A model generated the notes under the pieces. That model made no database searches. It had not been told where the DNA came from and saw only the letters and a list, made by a program, of their open reading frames with translations. From NCBI GenBank assembly GCA_943737045.1, contig CALSFV010000246.1, forward strand, positions 248,001 through 312,000: a stretch of DNA of 64,000 nt, read 5' to 3'. This DNA comes from Parapristionchus giblindavisi (Eukaryota; Nematoda; Chromadorea; Rhabditida; Diplogasteridae). Positions within the stretch are counted from its first letter, which is position 1; each line of letters begins with the position of its first letter. Below are positions 13,246 through 29,000 of this stretch, one piece after another. Made by a program: the position numbers and the translations under genes.

Positions 13246-13937
13246 CTAATTAGAATCAAATTCAATCCATTGTCTAAGAGATTCAGAAAGTAAAGAAGGA
13301 ATCTGTGAGACAGAACGAGCAAGAATATATAATGGAAATGGGAATAGAGATAGATATGGTACTAATGATACTTCATCACCTACAAATGATGCTACTTTCA
13401 TATCTTTCATCGATTTCTTTCCACAATCAAGAATAACAAAGAGTACTGTAACTTGAGATAATCGAGATAATGCTTCCTTGATCTGTATATTATATAATAG
13501 ATATATTATATGATATGATACAAGTATACCTTATTTGTTCCATTAGCAAGAGCTCCTCTTCCATCAGATATGATTATTAATAATTGTTCACTTTTAGGAC
13601 TCTTTATATCTTGGAACATATCAAATGCTTTACTAAGCATTCCATACATATCAGTACTTGATTGATTGAATGAAAGATTAGACAATAGAGTACTACCTAT
13701 AATATATGAATACATAAGAATGAATATGATCAATGTGTTCATACCACTTGATTGACCACATTCACTCTTTCCAAATGGAATTATCTCTTTAATCTTATCT
13801 CCAAATGATAATACACTCAATTGTCCAGCATTAACTCTTCTCAATGCTTCTTCTACTATACATACTCCCTCACAAGTTGATCTTTCCATTCCATTCTCAC
13901 TCATACTAGCTGAATCATCAACTGCTACTATTACCTA
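13246..13937 (-). other. Midasin MIDAS/VWA domain exons
   Basis: VIVAVDDSASMSENG carries the DxSxS metal-ion-dependent adhesion site; later LLIIISDGRGAL and ILDCGKKSMKD follow the VWA pattern, then LSLFPFPLYILARSVSQIP before the stop. In the family this domain binds UBL domains of the assembly factors. Introns fall at about 13743-13691 and 13532-13484. Confidence 0.95.
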
Positions 13938-15630
13938 CAATCATTATATCACATTCACTATATTGTATTATCTGATTGATATGAAGAGAGGACAGAGTCT
14001 TTCACCCTCATAGGACTCTATTTCCATTGGAGGATCCACCGTTCTTTATGCACCGTTACATTTGCCTTACGTGCCTACACCGTAACCCCCTCCGTCGCGT
14101 GGGAGAGGCGGCGGAGGGGGTTACGGCGTAGACATACATTTTCGAGCACCCACATTGTGAGTGAGCACTTTTTGTCGATGCGGTCAGTTTTGAAACTCGA
14201 GACCCATCTAGGAATATGCGGGAGATCGAGATTAGTAAGAATCACCTAAGATCGGGTCAGTTTCGAGTACTTGAGATGTAGATCGGGTCAGTTTTGTTCT
14301 AATTTCGGGTCAGTTTATAATTCGCAAAAACAACTGATTGTGAGTGGGGCGAAAATGTATGGGCGTAGACACGTAAGGCAAATGTAACAATGCATTAGAA
14401 GGACATTCAAAATGAACAAATCCCCCCAAATATACTCTGGATCAAAATAAAATATAAAAGTTGATATTGTACCTCATAATTCCTCTCAGCCATTTTAGTT
14501 CTTCTCATCCATATTCTATTCTTTCTATATTGAGATGCAATATATGGAATGATCTTCTTCATATTCAATCTTTTTCCACTTCGATAGTCTCCTCTTAATT
14601 CATTCATATTCAATCATTCAATAATTCAATAATTACTAACTCCATCTTTGTAGCCAATCGAGGTTCCAATATCAATCGTAGATTCTCTGCCAATTCACTA
14701 GCTAATATACTTACATTTCCACTTATTATTTCCCATTCCTTCTCAGATCTAAAAATACTTCGTTAATCATGTATCCATATTATGTGTAATAACAATAATG
14801 TTCAAACCTAGTCACTTTGTCTTCATCAACAACTTCATCAACTATTTTCATATCCACTTCCAACTCTTTCATTTCCTTTCCAATTACCAATTCATTCGAC
14901 AGTTTTTCAGTCTAAGATTATAATTATTATCATACATTTTCGGTACCCTCGCCGTCTATTTTTATATAGTGGGTCAATTCTCGAAATAGGGTGGGTTGAT
15001 ACATAAAATTCGAAATTTTCACTTAAAAATCGTCATTTTTAGCTTCCTTTTTTATCAAGTGGCCTAAAATGCCCCTTATATAGTGGGTCAATTCTCGAAA
15101 TAGGGTGGGTTGATACATAAAATTCGAAATTTTCACTTAAAAATCGTCATTTTTAGCTTCCTTTTTTTATCAAGTGGCCTAAAATAGTGGGTCAATCCTC
15201 GCACTGCGAAGGTATGGCAATGTATGATTATTATAATATATATAAATACAGTCAACTATACCAGTACTGTATCCAATGAAGATATATTGATAAGAGTTTC
15301 ATTATCATATCTATCTTCATCTCCATCTTCATTCATCGAATAATCAATACAAGATACATCAACATTCTAAATATTCTCACTATTATATATGACTATAGTG
15401 ATATTGAATCAACAAACATTTCTTTCCTTCTTATCTATATTATTTCTTTTCATTGAATCTTTAGCTTCTTCTAATGATCCTCCTCCACTCATCTTAACAA
15501 TATTCATTATCTATCTATTCATATGATATATCAACACACATATTTAGTTCCACTCTCATTTTCTTCTCTTTCATTTCCATCTTCGTCTTTTGTTCCTTCC
15601 ACTAAATCTTCTTCTTCTTCAACCTATATA

Positions 15631-15720
<90 letters not shown>

Positions 15721-16876
15721 TACGATAATAATATAAATATATTATATTAGGATAACCTCATCATCACAGCTATCTACTATATTTCTCTTTTTCTTCTCCT
15801 TTTCTCTATTTTCATCATCATTTTGTTCTTTATCTTTCTTCTCATTCCTTTCTCTCTGAAAGTAGAACGTAAGAAGGATCAAATGAATAAATATATAAAT
15901 ATACCATGGTTTCATTCTCCTTATTCATCATATTGTCACTATTTCCATCACCATTATCATTATTATCTTCTTTATTAATATCTTCATCATTATCTTCAAT
16001 ATCTCTATCATTCCCATATCCATTCTTTTCTTTCTCCTTCTCTTTATCATTATCATTATCAATTCCTCCACTTCCTCCTTCTATCTTATCTTCTTCTTCT
16101 TTTTCTTCTTCTTCTACTTCATCATTCTTCATATCTTCTTCATTATCTTCATTTACATTTCCATTCATCTGTAATATCTCAATCAATATCTTCTCAATCA
16201 ATAATAAAATCATTTAACCTCATTCATATTCTCTTCATTCTCATCATCATTATTATCTCCATCTCCATCTTTATCTTCTTCTCCTTCTCCTTCATCTTCA
16301 TCTTCATCTACTACATCTTCATTCATTTCTATAATGAATCAATATATCATTATATTTCATAATAATGATAGCATACGTATATCCCCATCATCTATCATAT
16401 CTTTATCTTCTTCATTTGTCTTCTCATCATCATCATCATCTTCATTTCCATTCATATCATCATTATTATCATTGATAGTTCTTTCATCTTTCTCATTATC
16501 TCTATCATTTTCATCACAATTCTCAATATCTTCATCTCCTTTATCTCCTTTATCATCATTCTTCTCATTCTTCTCCATAGGTGTACAATCATCTTCATTT
16601 GCAGCCATTTCCCCTGTTTCTTCATCAGCTCCTATACAATACAATCCGTTCATTATATCATTCATTCAATCAATAATCTACCTTTATTATCTTGATCCAT
16701 TTCATTCTTCTTCTTTTCTTCTTCATCTTTTTCATCATCCCATAGATGAGGATCTAATTCTTCATCTTCCTTATCATCAACTTCTCCCATCTACAATCAA
16801 TTAATCAATCAATCAATCAATCAATCAACCAACCAATCTATCAACCAATCAATCAATCAATCAATCATTCAATCAA

Positions 16877-16908
<32 letters not shown>

Positions 16909-16909
16909 C

Positions 16910-16944
<35 letters not shown>

Positions 16945-16956
16945 CCAATCAATCAA

Positions 16957-17008
<52 letters not shown>

Positions 17009-17013
17009 CCAAT

Positions 17014-17048
<35 letters not shown>

Positions 17049-20000
17049 CCAACCAACCAATCAATCAATCAACCAATCAATCAACCAATCAACCAATCAA
17101 TCAATAAAGACATACATTATCATCCATATTAATGTCATCATTGTTATCATCATCATCATTATCTCCATCATCATCAGCTCCATTCTTATCGATATCTTCT
17201 AGATCCTTCAATCACTCCATTCATTCATTCATTCATCCATTCAATACTATACCTCAGCAAAGTCTTCATCCATTTCAATAGTTCTATCATTCTTCTCTCC
17301 ATTTCTATCATTATCATTATCAGCATTATCTTCATCTCCTTTCAATGAATCAATTTGTCCAGTTTCTTCCATTTCTTCAGTAACATCTTTAGTTCCTTTT
17401 CCTTCACCCATTCCTCCTCCTTCTCCATTTGCTTCTCTATAACAATCAATCAATACTCATTCATTCATTCAATACTCACTTTCCATCACCTCCACCTTCA
17501 CCTTCTTCTTTTCCTTCTTTAGGAATAGTATTCATGTATCCTTTCTCCATTAATTGAATTCCTATTTGAGCCAATCGATGAATAGTAAGAGATACAATAT
17601 GAGAGCATCTAAATATGTAATGAGTTCAATATGATTCAATGATTAAAGGGAACCTTTGATGAATAGATAGAGATGAATTGAAGAGATGACAAGAAAGAGA
17701 GAATATATTAGATAGTTCATTCAAATTATCTATTCTTATTCCATTTCTCATCTTATCTACAATCGAAGATACAAAGGATATCATCTGAAAAGAAGGATAT
17801 TTAATAATGTAAATGAATATAAATAAATAAAATGAATACTTGAGATGGTTTAGATGATTGTAGAGTATTGAAACTATGAATAAGTCTATCAATACTCTTC
17901 TTATCTTTCCATCCATTCTCTCCATCAATACTACTCTTATATAGACGTTGAATGAATATAAGAATACAATCATACGATGATGAATATACTAATTCTTCTT
18001 CTTCTTCTTCTTCTTCTTCTACACATATCAAACTCTAAACGAATACAATTATTATCCATATATAACAAAATGAACAACCTCTATCAGATAAGATATGGAC
18101 GATATGATGGATTCAATCATATCTCCTTCTTCTTCAAACCACATTTTCAATTCATTACTCTTTTTCTTTAGCTCCATGACCTTCTCTTTCATTATATGAA
18201 TATTAGAATAGAATACACTCCTAGATCATTCAATTATATTAGTTAATATACTACTCATTGTATATACTTTGAATATATACTACATTCTCCATTAAGTTCA
18301 ATCTGTATAAGATGACTTTTGAATAGTTGATACATTCCATTCAAATCTCCAATTATTGTCTTCACTCTAATAACTTCTTCTGATTCATTAGTTAATAATG
18401 ATAAAGGTGAAGAAATAGATGAAAGATATGATGGAGGACCTTGAATATTCATTCAATCAATATTCAATCATACGTGGGTGGGCATTGCCGCTGGAAACGA
18501 AAATCGGGGGCTCGGAAGCAAAAAATGGATCATTTATACGTCATTTTGAGTGATTTTTGGAAAATCGGGGGGGGGGGGGGGGTCGGGTGCCAAAAATCGG
18601 GAGTGTATTGCCCCCGATTTTTCGCGGCAGTGGTGCCCACGTATGTATTCAATAATGAATGACTTACATATGTGAGGTACATTATCCATTCTAATACTCA
18701 TTGATCTAATCAATTCATTCAATTCATCTGATTTATCTTTCATCTCTTTTAATCCGTTCTTCAATACTTCATGATTTACTTTCCATCCTCCTCTCTACAA
18801 CAACAAATATCATATAATACTATGACAATACATTTGAATCATTCACTACATTATATTATAATTCAAATCAATCATTAAATACATCTCAAATAGAGATACT
18901 CCAATACCTTTTGATTTTCGATTCCATTCAATATACATTTGTTTATCCTTTTCATTTCATTACTTATCTTCATCCATTCATTACATTTAATCTCATTTTC
19001 AATCAACCAATAACATCCATATTCAACCATACCAAGCATATGGCCTCTTAATGACTATGTGATTAACATAATAGTATAAATACAAACTAACCTAGTAGAC
19101 ACTGATAGTTGTTCATTTGGTTTCATTCCTCTTCTACAAATAATCAATTATTGATTGGAGATGTATTATTTGATAATACCTAATGAGTATATTCCTTGAA
19201 TGTGTAGTAGCTCTAATAAGAGATAATCTTATTCCATCCATCTTATTATCATATGAATATGGTAATGAACATAATGAACTCTTTGAAATCATTTCTCCAT
19301 TCAATGAAATTGAACGACGAGATGATATTCCAACATTCTATAATACAATAATAAATAAATAAACAATATGATATATTTAATGTAACCTGTAATTCTCTAA
19401 TGATAAGAGCAACTCCTCTTTGTCTTCTATTCCTTTCTCTTCCTTGTATACTCTCCATCTCTTTCTCATCTCCTTCATATTCTATTCTTCTCTTCAATTC
19501 AAAACTCAGTTCTTTCAACGAATCAGCCAACTCAAATTATTTCGTTAATAAGAACTCTTGTAATCAAATTGTAAATGTATTAACTAGAGTGGAATACCTC
19601 AATCCATTTACTTGAATCAATAAGTTCATCTCTCTTATTCAATGTCTCAACAACTAATGAATGAGCCTTTACAATAACTCTTTCTTCATCTTCAATCATA
19701 TCATAGTTAATACAAGTTGATTGAATATGAGAGAGATGATCAATATTAATTGATTCATCGAGGATATTATTGATATCGTTTCCACTTTCATCCTTCAAAT
19801 ACCATTCATATATTCATTAACAATCATTATCCATAGTAACAAACCTTCAATTTTCTTATCAATTTGAATAATTGAATATGATTCTTTTGAGCAGAAGCTT
19901 TGATTGAAAGAAGATTCAGATCCTGTAAATCATCATTTCAATATTAAATCAACATTCTTTTATTATAATACCTTATATTGAGCAACGGTAACCAATTGTT

Positions 20001-23000
20001 TGATAGATTTCTCTATTGGATCTATAATCTCTTTCAATTTCAAACGGCAAATATCTTTATATTGTGAATAGAACGATGATATAGATAGGAGAGAATCATT
20101 TAATTCATTCTTTCCCATTATACGACTCCTACAATCACCTTTCAATTAGTTACTACTCCATATGAATAATTGCAACTTTATGATATATTATACAAGATAA
20201 TAATAGATTAAAAAATACCATGATGCAAGTATTTCAATACTTGCAATTCTCTCTTCGAAGTCAATGAGTGATGAATGAGAGATCCAATCAGCTGCCATTG
20301 CAATCAATGATGATTCATCACACTATAAATCAATATATTAGATCAATCAATCAATCAATATCATACTTGGAATAGTCCATCAAATAGAGGATAAGCGACC
20401 AATCGCGTTCTTTCTTCACTTTCTTTCTTTATTCTACATATTAATCTGTGCCAGCATCCAATCTGAATCAACATTACAATTATATCTATAATATGAGATA
20501 CAGTACTCAGCTTTTGGAAAAATAAATTTGTGTACCAATGAAACCCTCATTAACATTTATCTTTAGATATAGTCTATTCCAATATATATTAAAAATATAT
20601 AAAGTAACCTCCATCTTCTTCCACTTAATAAGTCGACTACGAAGAGGAATAACAACTTCTTCTAAAGAATTTGATCTATCTGCTAGCTTCTCCCATTCTT
20701 CAACCTCTTCTATAATTATACATTAATGAATCAATCAATAATATATCTATCCATACCTAGAATCTTCTCTAGCATAGCTGCCATTCTCATATGTCCATGT
20801 GATAATGAACAATTGAGCATATTCTCTATTGCCTCGAGAATGAGAACAAGTGATTGAATCTATCAATCAATCAATCAATCAATCAATATAAGGTATATTG
20901 ATACCTCAGGCCAAAGTTGTCTTAATTCTTCAACTCTTCTTTCAACATCTTCTAATTCTTTCATAGCTTCTTTCACTTCATTCTTATTAGTTTCTTTATA
21001 AACATCAATATCATTTCCTTCATCCATTCTACTCAATACATACAATGATCCATCTAGATAATATCATCATTATTATGGTTCTATCAATCATATCAATCAA
21101 TATACCCAATCCACTAGACAACCATTCTTCTTTCATTCCCATATTAGAAGTGATAGACGATAGATATGCAATGGCAGTAATCAGTCTCTTTTCAACATCA
21201 ATAGGAATATTATCAATTTGATTAATATGAATGAAAGAATCAAGTAGACTATTAAGATCTTCTTCATTCAATGAACCTTCCATATCTTTCATTCTATTGA
21301 ACATTTCATTCATCTTAATCATATATCATTACTCATATCTATATCATTCAAATTCTCACTTCAATTTCTTCTTTCTCTTCCATTGTTTTATTCTTATACT
21401 CGAATTCCTTCTTATTTTGAGCTGCTCCATATTTATTATACCTTCAATTCAATATACTCAACATGACAACATGACTAATAAATAAACAAACCATTTAGAC
21501 CATTCATTTCTAATCCATTCAATATCCAATATTCCTCCCTCTCCATTTAATATCTTCCATTGTATTATTGATGATTGTAATGTAAGTGGAAGAGGTGAAC
21601 AACTACTCACTCCCCATGACATCAATGATGGTCTACAAATGAATTAATGAGTACAATAGATAGATAGATAGATATATAGACGAATACCTTATAGTACCTA
21701 ACCATGAGATACAACTCTTGTCAAGATTAGAAGGAAAGACAGCAGAAGAAATCATCTGACGATGATATCTCCATTCACATATCTATTATGAATAAATGAG
21801 TATAAGATGGATTATATAATAGTAGTACCTCTTGATGAATACAACTCAATGACATCTTAATCATCCATAAACATATCCAATATCCACCCATTACATCAAT
21901 TAGACTTCCAAATCTAATCATTCCATCCTTCAATATAATCATTCCATCTTTATTCATTCATAATGATCAAATAGACTGATACCTTGATGAAATTGGAAGC
22001 ACTAGCAATACAACTTGTAATCTTACTCAAAATAAGATCAATTTCATCATCCTTGCATCCATCCTTATTCCATTCATTATTATTTATTAAACATTCAACA
22101 TTATGTACAATATTTGAGAATGAATGCATTTCTCTCATTAAACATCCATACTGAAATATCATTTGCCTATTCAACCAATTATAATCTAATTTAGTTGAGT
22201 TGTAGTCCAAACCTGTCTACAATTCTCTCGATATACAGTATTCTTCTCCATATTTTGATATCGATTCAATTCATCTTCTATTTTCTTCTTTGAATCATAA
22301 AGAGATTGAATGAACTCATGAGGAGAATTGTAATCAACCTAAACATATCAATATGATTGAATAAGAATGACAATAAGAATGACAATGAGAATGAATACCT
22401 TATGAGAGGAACTTCCATTAAGAGATCTCCAATTAGATAATGTACTTAGTAGACAATCAATAATATTCAATTGATAATGAAGAAATGAAGAATATTCTTC
22501 AGTGTAAATAACAGGATCAAGTGAAGATATTGGAGGAATGCATTCATCCATTAATGATATTCCATATGATAGAATATTATGAGATGATGAAGATGATGAA
22601 GATATAGATTGAGAAGGAGGTACAATCAATGATATACATTCTCTAGAAATAAAAATATAATCATATTCATAATAATATATATTGAGATTACCTTATAGTA
22701 TTATGAATACGTCGAACATTTCCACCAATTCTCCATAATTGAGATAGAAAGGAATCAAGAGAAAGATTGCGTAGATGACGACATGTGATATTTCTATCAA
22801 TAAATAAATAAATACATAAATAAATAAATATATATATATATATATATACACAAGAGAGAGTAGATATACAAACCTGAGACTGACATCCCAATCAAGTTTA
22901 TTCCATAAATGAGATAGAAGAAGAGATATAGATGAAGTAGATATTAATGAGATAAGTGATATATCATCTCCAATATTATGGATAAGATGACATGATATGA

Positions 23001-26000
23001 GACATCTTCTTTCATCATTATCATCTCTCCAATTCAATTTATCTATTACATTCACCCATTTACATCCAATTGGATTCTAAAGAATGAATAAATGATTAAA
23101 TGAGAGAAAGAATACAAATATACTTGAATGATAATATGATTAGTAGATGAAGAAGAAGATAAAGAAAGAGATCCTTCAATTCCATTTGATATATAAGATA
23201 AAGAATTGAGGAATGATGATTCCAATTGACGTTCTCCATCAATCTACAATTAACCATTTCATATATCTCTTTGTGTGTTCTACAAGTTAACATTACCTCA
23301 GTTGCATTTCTAACACATTCAATTAATTGATTAACTTGATCAACATTGGTGAATGGATTCATGACACGAGATGTCTTATATCGTTCAATATATAAACAAT
23401 GAGATGAACATATATTCCATTGATTAATCTCCATTATTTCATTACTTAATCATATTTATAGAAATCAAATTATTATATTCAGTATAGTTACTTCATCTTT
23501 TTCATATTAGAATATGCAATCTTTATTGGAGTATCTCCACTTCTCATCTGTAGATTACATGATAGACTTTGAATCATACTTATTATTGATAAACAATGAG
23601 ATATCATCATCTAAATACAACTATATTTATAAATGAATAATAAATATATGTATATACCTTTCCATCAATTCTAGTTCCATCTCTTTTCAGATATTTCATC
23701 AATTCCTTTTTCATGCTTAATGATAATTCCATTTTATCAAAATAGAATGGTGATGATGTCATCTCATCTAAATGGATTCATATATGATATAATCAATAAT
23801 GTACTACTACTTACACAATGACATATTGATATTGAGATGAAGAGATGATTCATTTTCATATTTCATATCTTCAATCATTAACAATGTCCATTCCAATACA
23901 GCTTCATACCACAATCTGAAATGAAGAAATAAAGGAACGAAAAGGATTATGCTGTAATAAAGTTACTTGGTATTAGTATTAATATTGAAATCTCCATTAA
24001 ATGATGAATCAATGGGATGAGATATACATATTGTTGATGGAATATATGGTTTAATACGATTATACATACGAATACCTACAATGAATATAATGTAATCAAT
24101 TAATGATCATATGTACAAACCATTACGATTCACAATATCTTTCCATTGATTACTATCAAGTAATTGTTTACTAGAAGATAGAAGAGATAGAATAGGCAGA
24201 GCCATTCTAATTGACTCTTCGCTCTCACAACTTTCCATCCATAATTTCATTTGATATTCAATTCGTTTATCATCATCAATATATGATAACAATGATGGAA
24301 TCATAATCGTATCCTTACAATCACTAAACATCATGTATTTAAGTAACATACATAGATAGATATTTGACAATAACAACACGGACAATGAGTCATATTTATC
24401 TTTGTAATGAATAGAGGAAGAGTACCTCATATCGTCATCATCAACATTGCATTTATTGAATAGTCTATAGATAGTATCCTCTTCTAGTTCAGATAGAAGT
24501 ACTCCCGAATAGAGGATATCACGATATTCAAGATTGGCCAATTCATGACATAACTACATAACGATAAGATAAATGAAGAAAATGAGTATAAAGTACCTTA
24601 GATGATGGATTTGATTTATGAGATAGAGATGATAGAATAGCTTTGATATCTCTTTCATTTTGATTCCATTTACATTCCTCATCATCCATATACAGTTCAA
24701 CACTTCTATTCCTCATTGCTCTTGATATTTCTCCTTCACTTGAATCCATACTAAGAATCACTCTGGAACAACATATTCAAGTCATGGAAGGGGCAACATC
24801 AAAATAAATATATACCTGAATTGAGGATGGGGAGTAATAGGTTCATAATCTCCTTTTGATTCATTCAATACCAGTGAACCACCTCTTTCTAATGAACAAT
24901 TCAATCTATCCAATACAGCAGCACTAAAATAATTATATCGTTTATTATTATTAGTACATACACTTTCAAGTACCCACATTGAGGGTGCGGGTCAGTTTTT
25001 TTTTATAAAAAAACGGGTAATATACTTTTTTACCTTTTTTTGTTAAAAAAAAACAAAAAAATCTTTTTGATTTTGAATTTTTTACTGATCAAAAAATTCA
25101 AAATAGCAAAAAACCCAGCAATATCTGATCAAAAACACAAATCAAAAAATACATGTATTTTCTTTGTTTCACCCATGTTAAGAGCCTTGAAAATAGTTTT
25201 AAATTTCCATTAAAATTGAAATATGTGAAATATTTCCATCACTTTTAAGATTCAAATTGCTCTTATTACGGTATGTCATTGTCATGGCTCCTCAAGGTGA
25301 AGCTATTTCGCAATATATACATAGTTAAAATATTCCGGTTTCATGCTTTTATTTACTGTTATTCTTTTGTTTTAGACCGATAAAAGTTGTTATTGGCGAT
25401 GCACCGTTACATTTGCCTTACGTGCCTACGCCGTAACCCCCTCCGCCGCCTCGGAGACGCAAGGCAAATGTAACGGTGCATGAGAAAAAAGTGTAAACGC
25501 CATGAAAACGCAAAAAAAAACGCTATATTTTTTTTCTTTTTTCTTCAAGTTTTCCGAATTTGTCGACAACAACAACAACAAAAAAAACCATAAATTTTCG
25601 TTTCTCGGAAAAATTATCAACTTTGAAATTTCAAAATGTCATAGCCTAGTCCAAAATGGAGATAGTCCGTCCAATTTTTTCAAATATTTTCATATGTAAT
25701 TCTCTTCATTTTTTATTTTTTTCATAATTTTAATCATTATCATTTTGTGTTGAGAGTCCTCATTATGCTATTTATAATTTTTCTTTTCTTATTTCGACTG
25801 TCCCGTTCATGCGTGAGCATGTGATAAATATAAAATATAATATTTCCATTCTAAATGTCATCCATGATTTTTTTCACCTTAAGGGACTATTAAGATGATA
25901 GGGACAAATCTTGCACCAAATCCATACATCGGGTTCAGACTAAAGTCTCATAGTGCAGACCCTGTGGCAGCAATAATAAAGTCGTTGAATTGGATGAGCG

Positions 26001-29000
26001 TCATATCACGAAATTCCGAAATTTTTTTCGAATTTTTAAAAATTTGGTTTAACCATAACATTCTTCAAGTGCATATTCCATAAAGTAACATGTATCCTCT
26101 GTTAATCATTAAATGAAATAATGAAAATGACATACTTGCATGCGTTAACATTCTCAATAAGAATCCATCCTCCGTTCATGTAAGCATTAACAAATGTAGA
26201 ATTTACCCATTCAAAATACATCTCATTCCTATAATGGGACACGAGATGAATACAGTTCCATGCAATACTCTACACATTTATCAACATCTTTTTATAAGAG
26301 GAATATATGGTTATGACTTTGGTGTCTTAATACATATAAGCAAAAGAAGATAAATACATTTTGTGAAAGCTCGTTCAATTCTGAGTTGACATCCCCCAGT
26401 GCATTTGATCTACCGATTTTGTACCTGCCATTTATAACTTTTTTTCCAAAAATTCAAAAAGCATCGAAAAATGAACGCTTTGAAAGAACTCGAGAATATA
26501 ATTTATGTTATAAAAATAAATCTATGTAGACTTCTACTCTACTTGACATGGCGATTCAGAACCTTTGTCGATCTGTCATATTAAAAATATTTTTCAAACT
26601 CGACCGGATAGGTTAAAGGGATCGGGAAACGAAAACAGGTTGATCTCATATAAAAGAGCATGAAATTGTGTTTCGAAATATATAAATCTTATATCATAAG
26701 AATTCTCTGATAAGAAGAACGGCGTAGTTAAAAACTACAGTCTGCTCCAATTAGCGAGCCTTTTCCTAATTGCCACACCGACTTGAAATTGAATGTTTTG
26801 ATGATAATTTTATACGCAGTGGGGAATTATGAAGAATAAAACTCAATAATGGGCATTTTCGAGCCTTTCGATAGAGTTAGCATACTGTAGTTGGGAAACC
26901 TCGCCTGTGGTGTGGAGCAAGCTACAGTAATCCACCTTCTTACCAGAGCGTTGCTTCAAACTTTAAAATACATATTTCTGATAAGTTTTTTTTGAGCTTA
27001 ACATGAGATAACTATTTTAACTATTTCGAATCGAAATTTTTGGATGCCAGCTAATTTTTTCAACACCATTTTTCCTTCTATTAGATTTCGCAAGTCAAAC
27101 TCAGCTAAATAAATTTTGCCAATCAGCTCTAGACGTTTACTCCGGCTTTCGTTTTGTCCGCTGAAATGTTCAATAATAGACTCGATAAAAACTCAGTGTC
27201 AACGTTTTTAAAAATAAAAAATACCGCTACCACTAACCAGTCGAATGAAAAAATATTTATGACATAGAAGATCGATACAGATATTGGATTGCAATGTAAA
27301 GTAAAGTAGAAACATATATGGGTTTATTCTTTAATTGTTCGCTAGATATTTCGTTACAAATGTATGTTTCCCAATACGCTTTTCATTTTTTTCAAAAAGG
27401 CTCATAACTGGAAGGGAAACAAATCGATAGATCGGCCCGGGAGATCAACCCAGAACTGAACGGGCTTTCAGAAAATGAACAGAAAATGATCTCGTTTTAG
27501 CCAAAATTAGGTGAACTTTGATGTGGATCATTATTACACAATAAGACTGATGATATAGGTAAAAAGATATATGGTGTACGATAAAGAAATAGAATGAGAA
27601 CTTACTTGCTTGATTTTGCAACAATATCCTTAAGTTCATTAATAACTTCAGAAGGGACAGTACATTTAGATAAGAGAGTCTATAATAATGTATCGATCAA
27701 GTCAATTCTTAAATAATATCATGATAAATATTGTTCTATTCTTTCATTCTCTTCGTTTTAAATGATGGATGAATAAATAAATAAAAGGATACCTCTAGAA
27801 AGATTTCAACACTCATAACATCAATACATTTCTTCAAGCCTTCAATATCTTCAACTTTAACATATGATCTCAGCTTATTATATAATGTATCAATCAATAT
27901 TGGTAATCGTTCCATATCCACTTTCTATAAATAACATTATTGTGATTGATAATGAATGAATGAATGATACCTGTTCGAAACTTCCAATGAGTTCACTAGC
28001 ATCTGTATCACTCGATAATGACAATATCTATATTATCATATCATATCATATATTAAATATAGAATATAATACCTCCAATTGTCTTCCACATAGAATAGCT
28101 CCACATTCAATTATACTTCTCTTTCCACAATTACGAGGTCCAATCACAAGAGGAATCCATCCATTATGTATACAAGTAAGTAAATATAGAAGATGATTTG
28201 ATTGAGATGGAAGAAGGTGAAGACGAGATAAACTAGATACATCATTCAATGCCCCTTAACAACATTTATTATAACAAAAATCGTATAGAATAATGTAACC
28301 TCTTTCCATAATCAAGGGTCCAATTCGAAGAGTATTAGAATGAATAGATACAATACTAGGTCTACTATGAGATAGAATTCCCATTATATCATTTAATATA
28401 TCTCTGGCTCTTTCTCTTTCTTTCTCCAATCTCAATCGACTAACATACAACAATTCAAATGAATATCCAATATCTTTGTTCTGTAAAACATTCAATATAT
28501 TTGATAGTATAAGATACAAGATACTTGATCAATTAATTGAATCCATCTATTAATATCTCTTAGATTGAATGAGAACGGACCTCCACACCAAATCTCTTTC
28601 TCTAATTCACAATTTACCTTAAGATAAATAAATCATATAAAAATATACAAAATATAATAGGTACCTTGACCATTCCTCTTAAAATATCTTCATTTATTCC
28701 TTTACAACTATCTCGTAGAATAATCAATTCATCTTCATCACTTAAATCAGCCGTATAGATCTGATAAATTCATTCATAAGACAATATTATGAATAAGTAG
28801 TATACATTAGTGAATCGATTAACAAAACTCTTAGGAAGAGCTCTTCTATTTCCTCCTTCTATTCGTGGATTTTGACAAGCAAAGAATCGACAGGATGAAC
28901 CATCAAGGATACTGAATTCCTGTAATCCTCAAACGTTATAATATCAAATATGATATTAGGTTGAGTCATAAGTCTTGTCGCATTTTTGGCACTTTAAACA

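Larger units (their letters stand above)
14800..17455 (-). other. Midasin D/E-rich tract
   Basis: Several exons encode almost only Asp, Glu, Asn, Lys and Gly, e.g. about 16170-15910, 16640-16380 and 17440-17260. This acidic low-complexity tether between linker and MIDAS is a hallmark of midasins. Ser-rich frames on the opposite strand are shadows. Confidence 0.9.
24540..28170 (-). other. Midasin AAA6 module
   Basis: Walker A-like GPRNCGKRSII (about 28140-28105), Walker B-like GGWILIENVNAC (about 26170-26130), LDRLNCSLERGGSLVLNES (about 24920-24865) and SMDSSEGEISRAMRNRSVEL (about 24755-24690). The last block matches the conserved AAA6 sensor region. The Walker A has Arg where Ser/Thr is expected. 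Two introns here are enlarged to more than 1 kb. Confidence 0.9.

Noticed and set aside
15906..16804. Ser/Phe-rich plus-strand frames
   Set aside because: Antisense shadows of the midasin D/E-rich exons.
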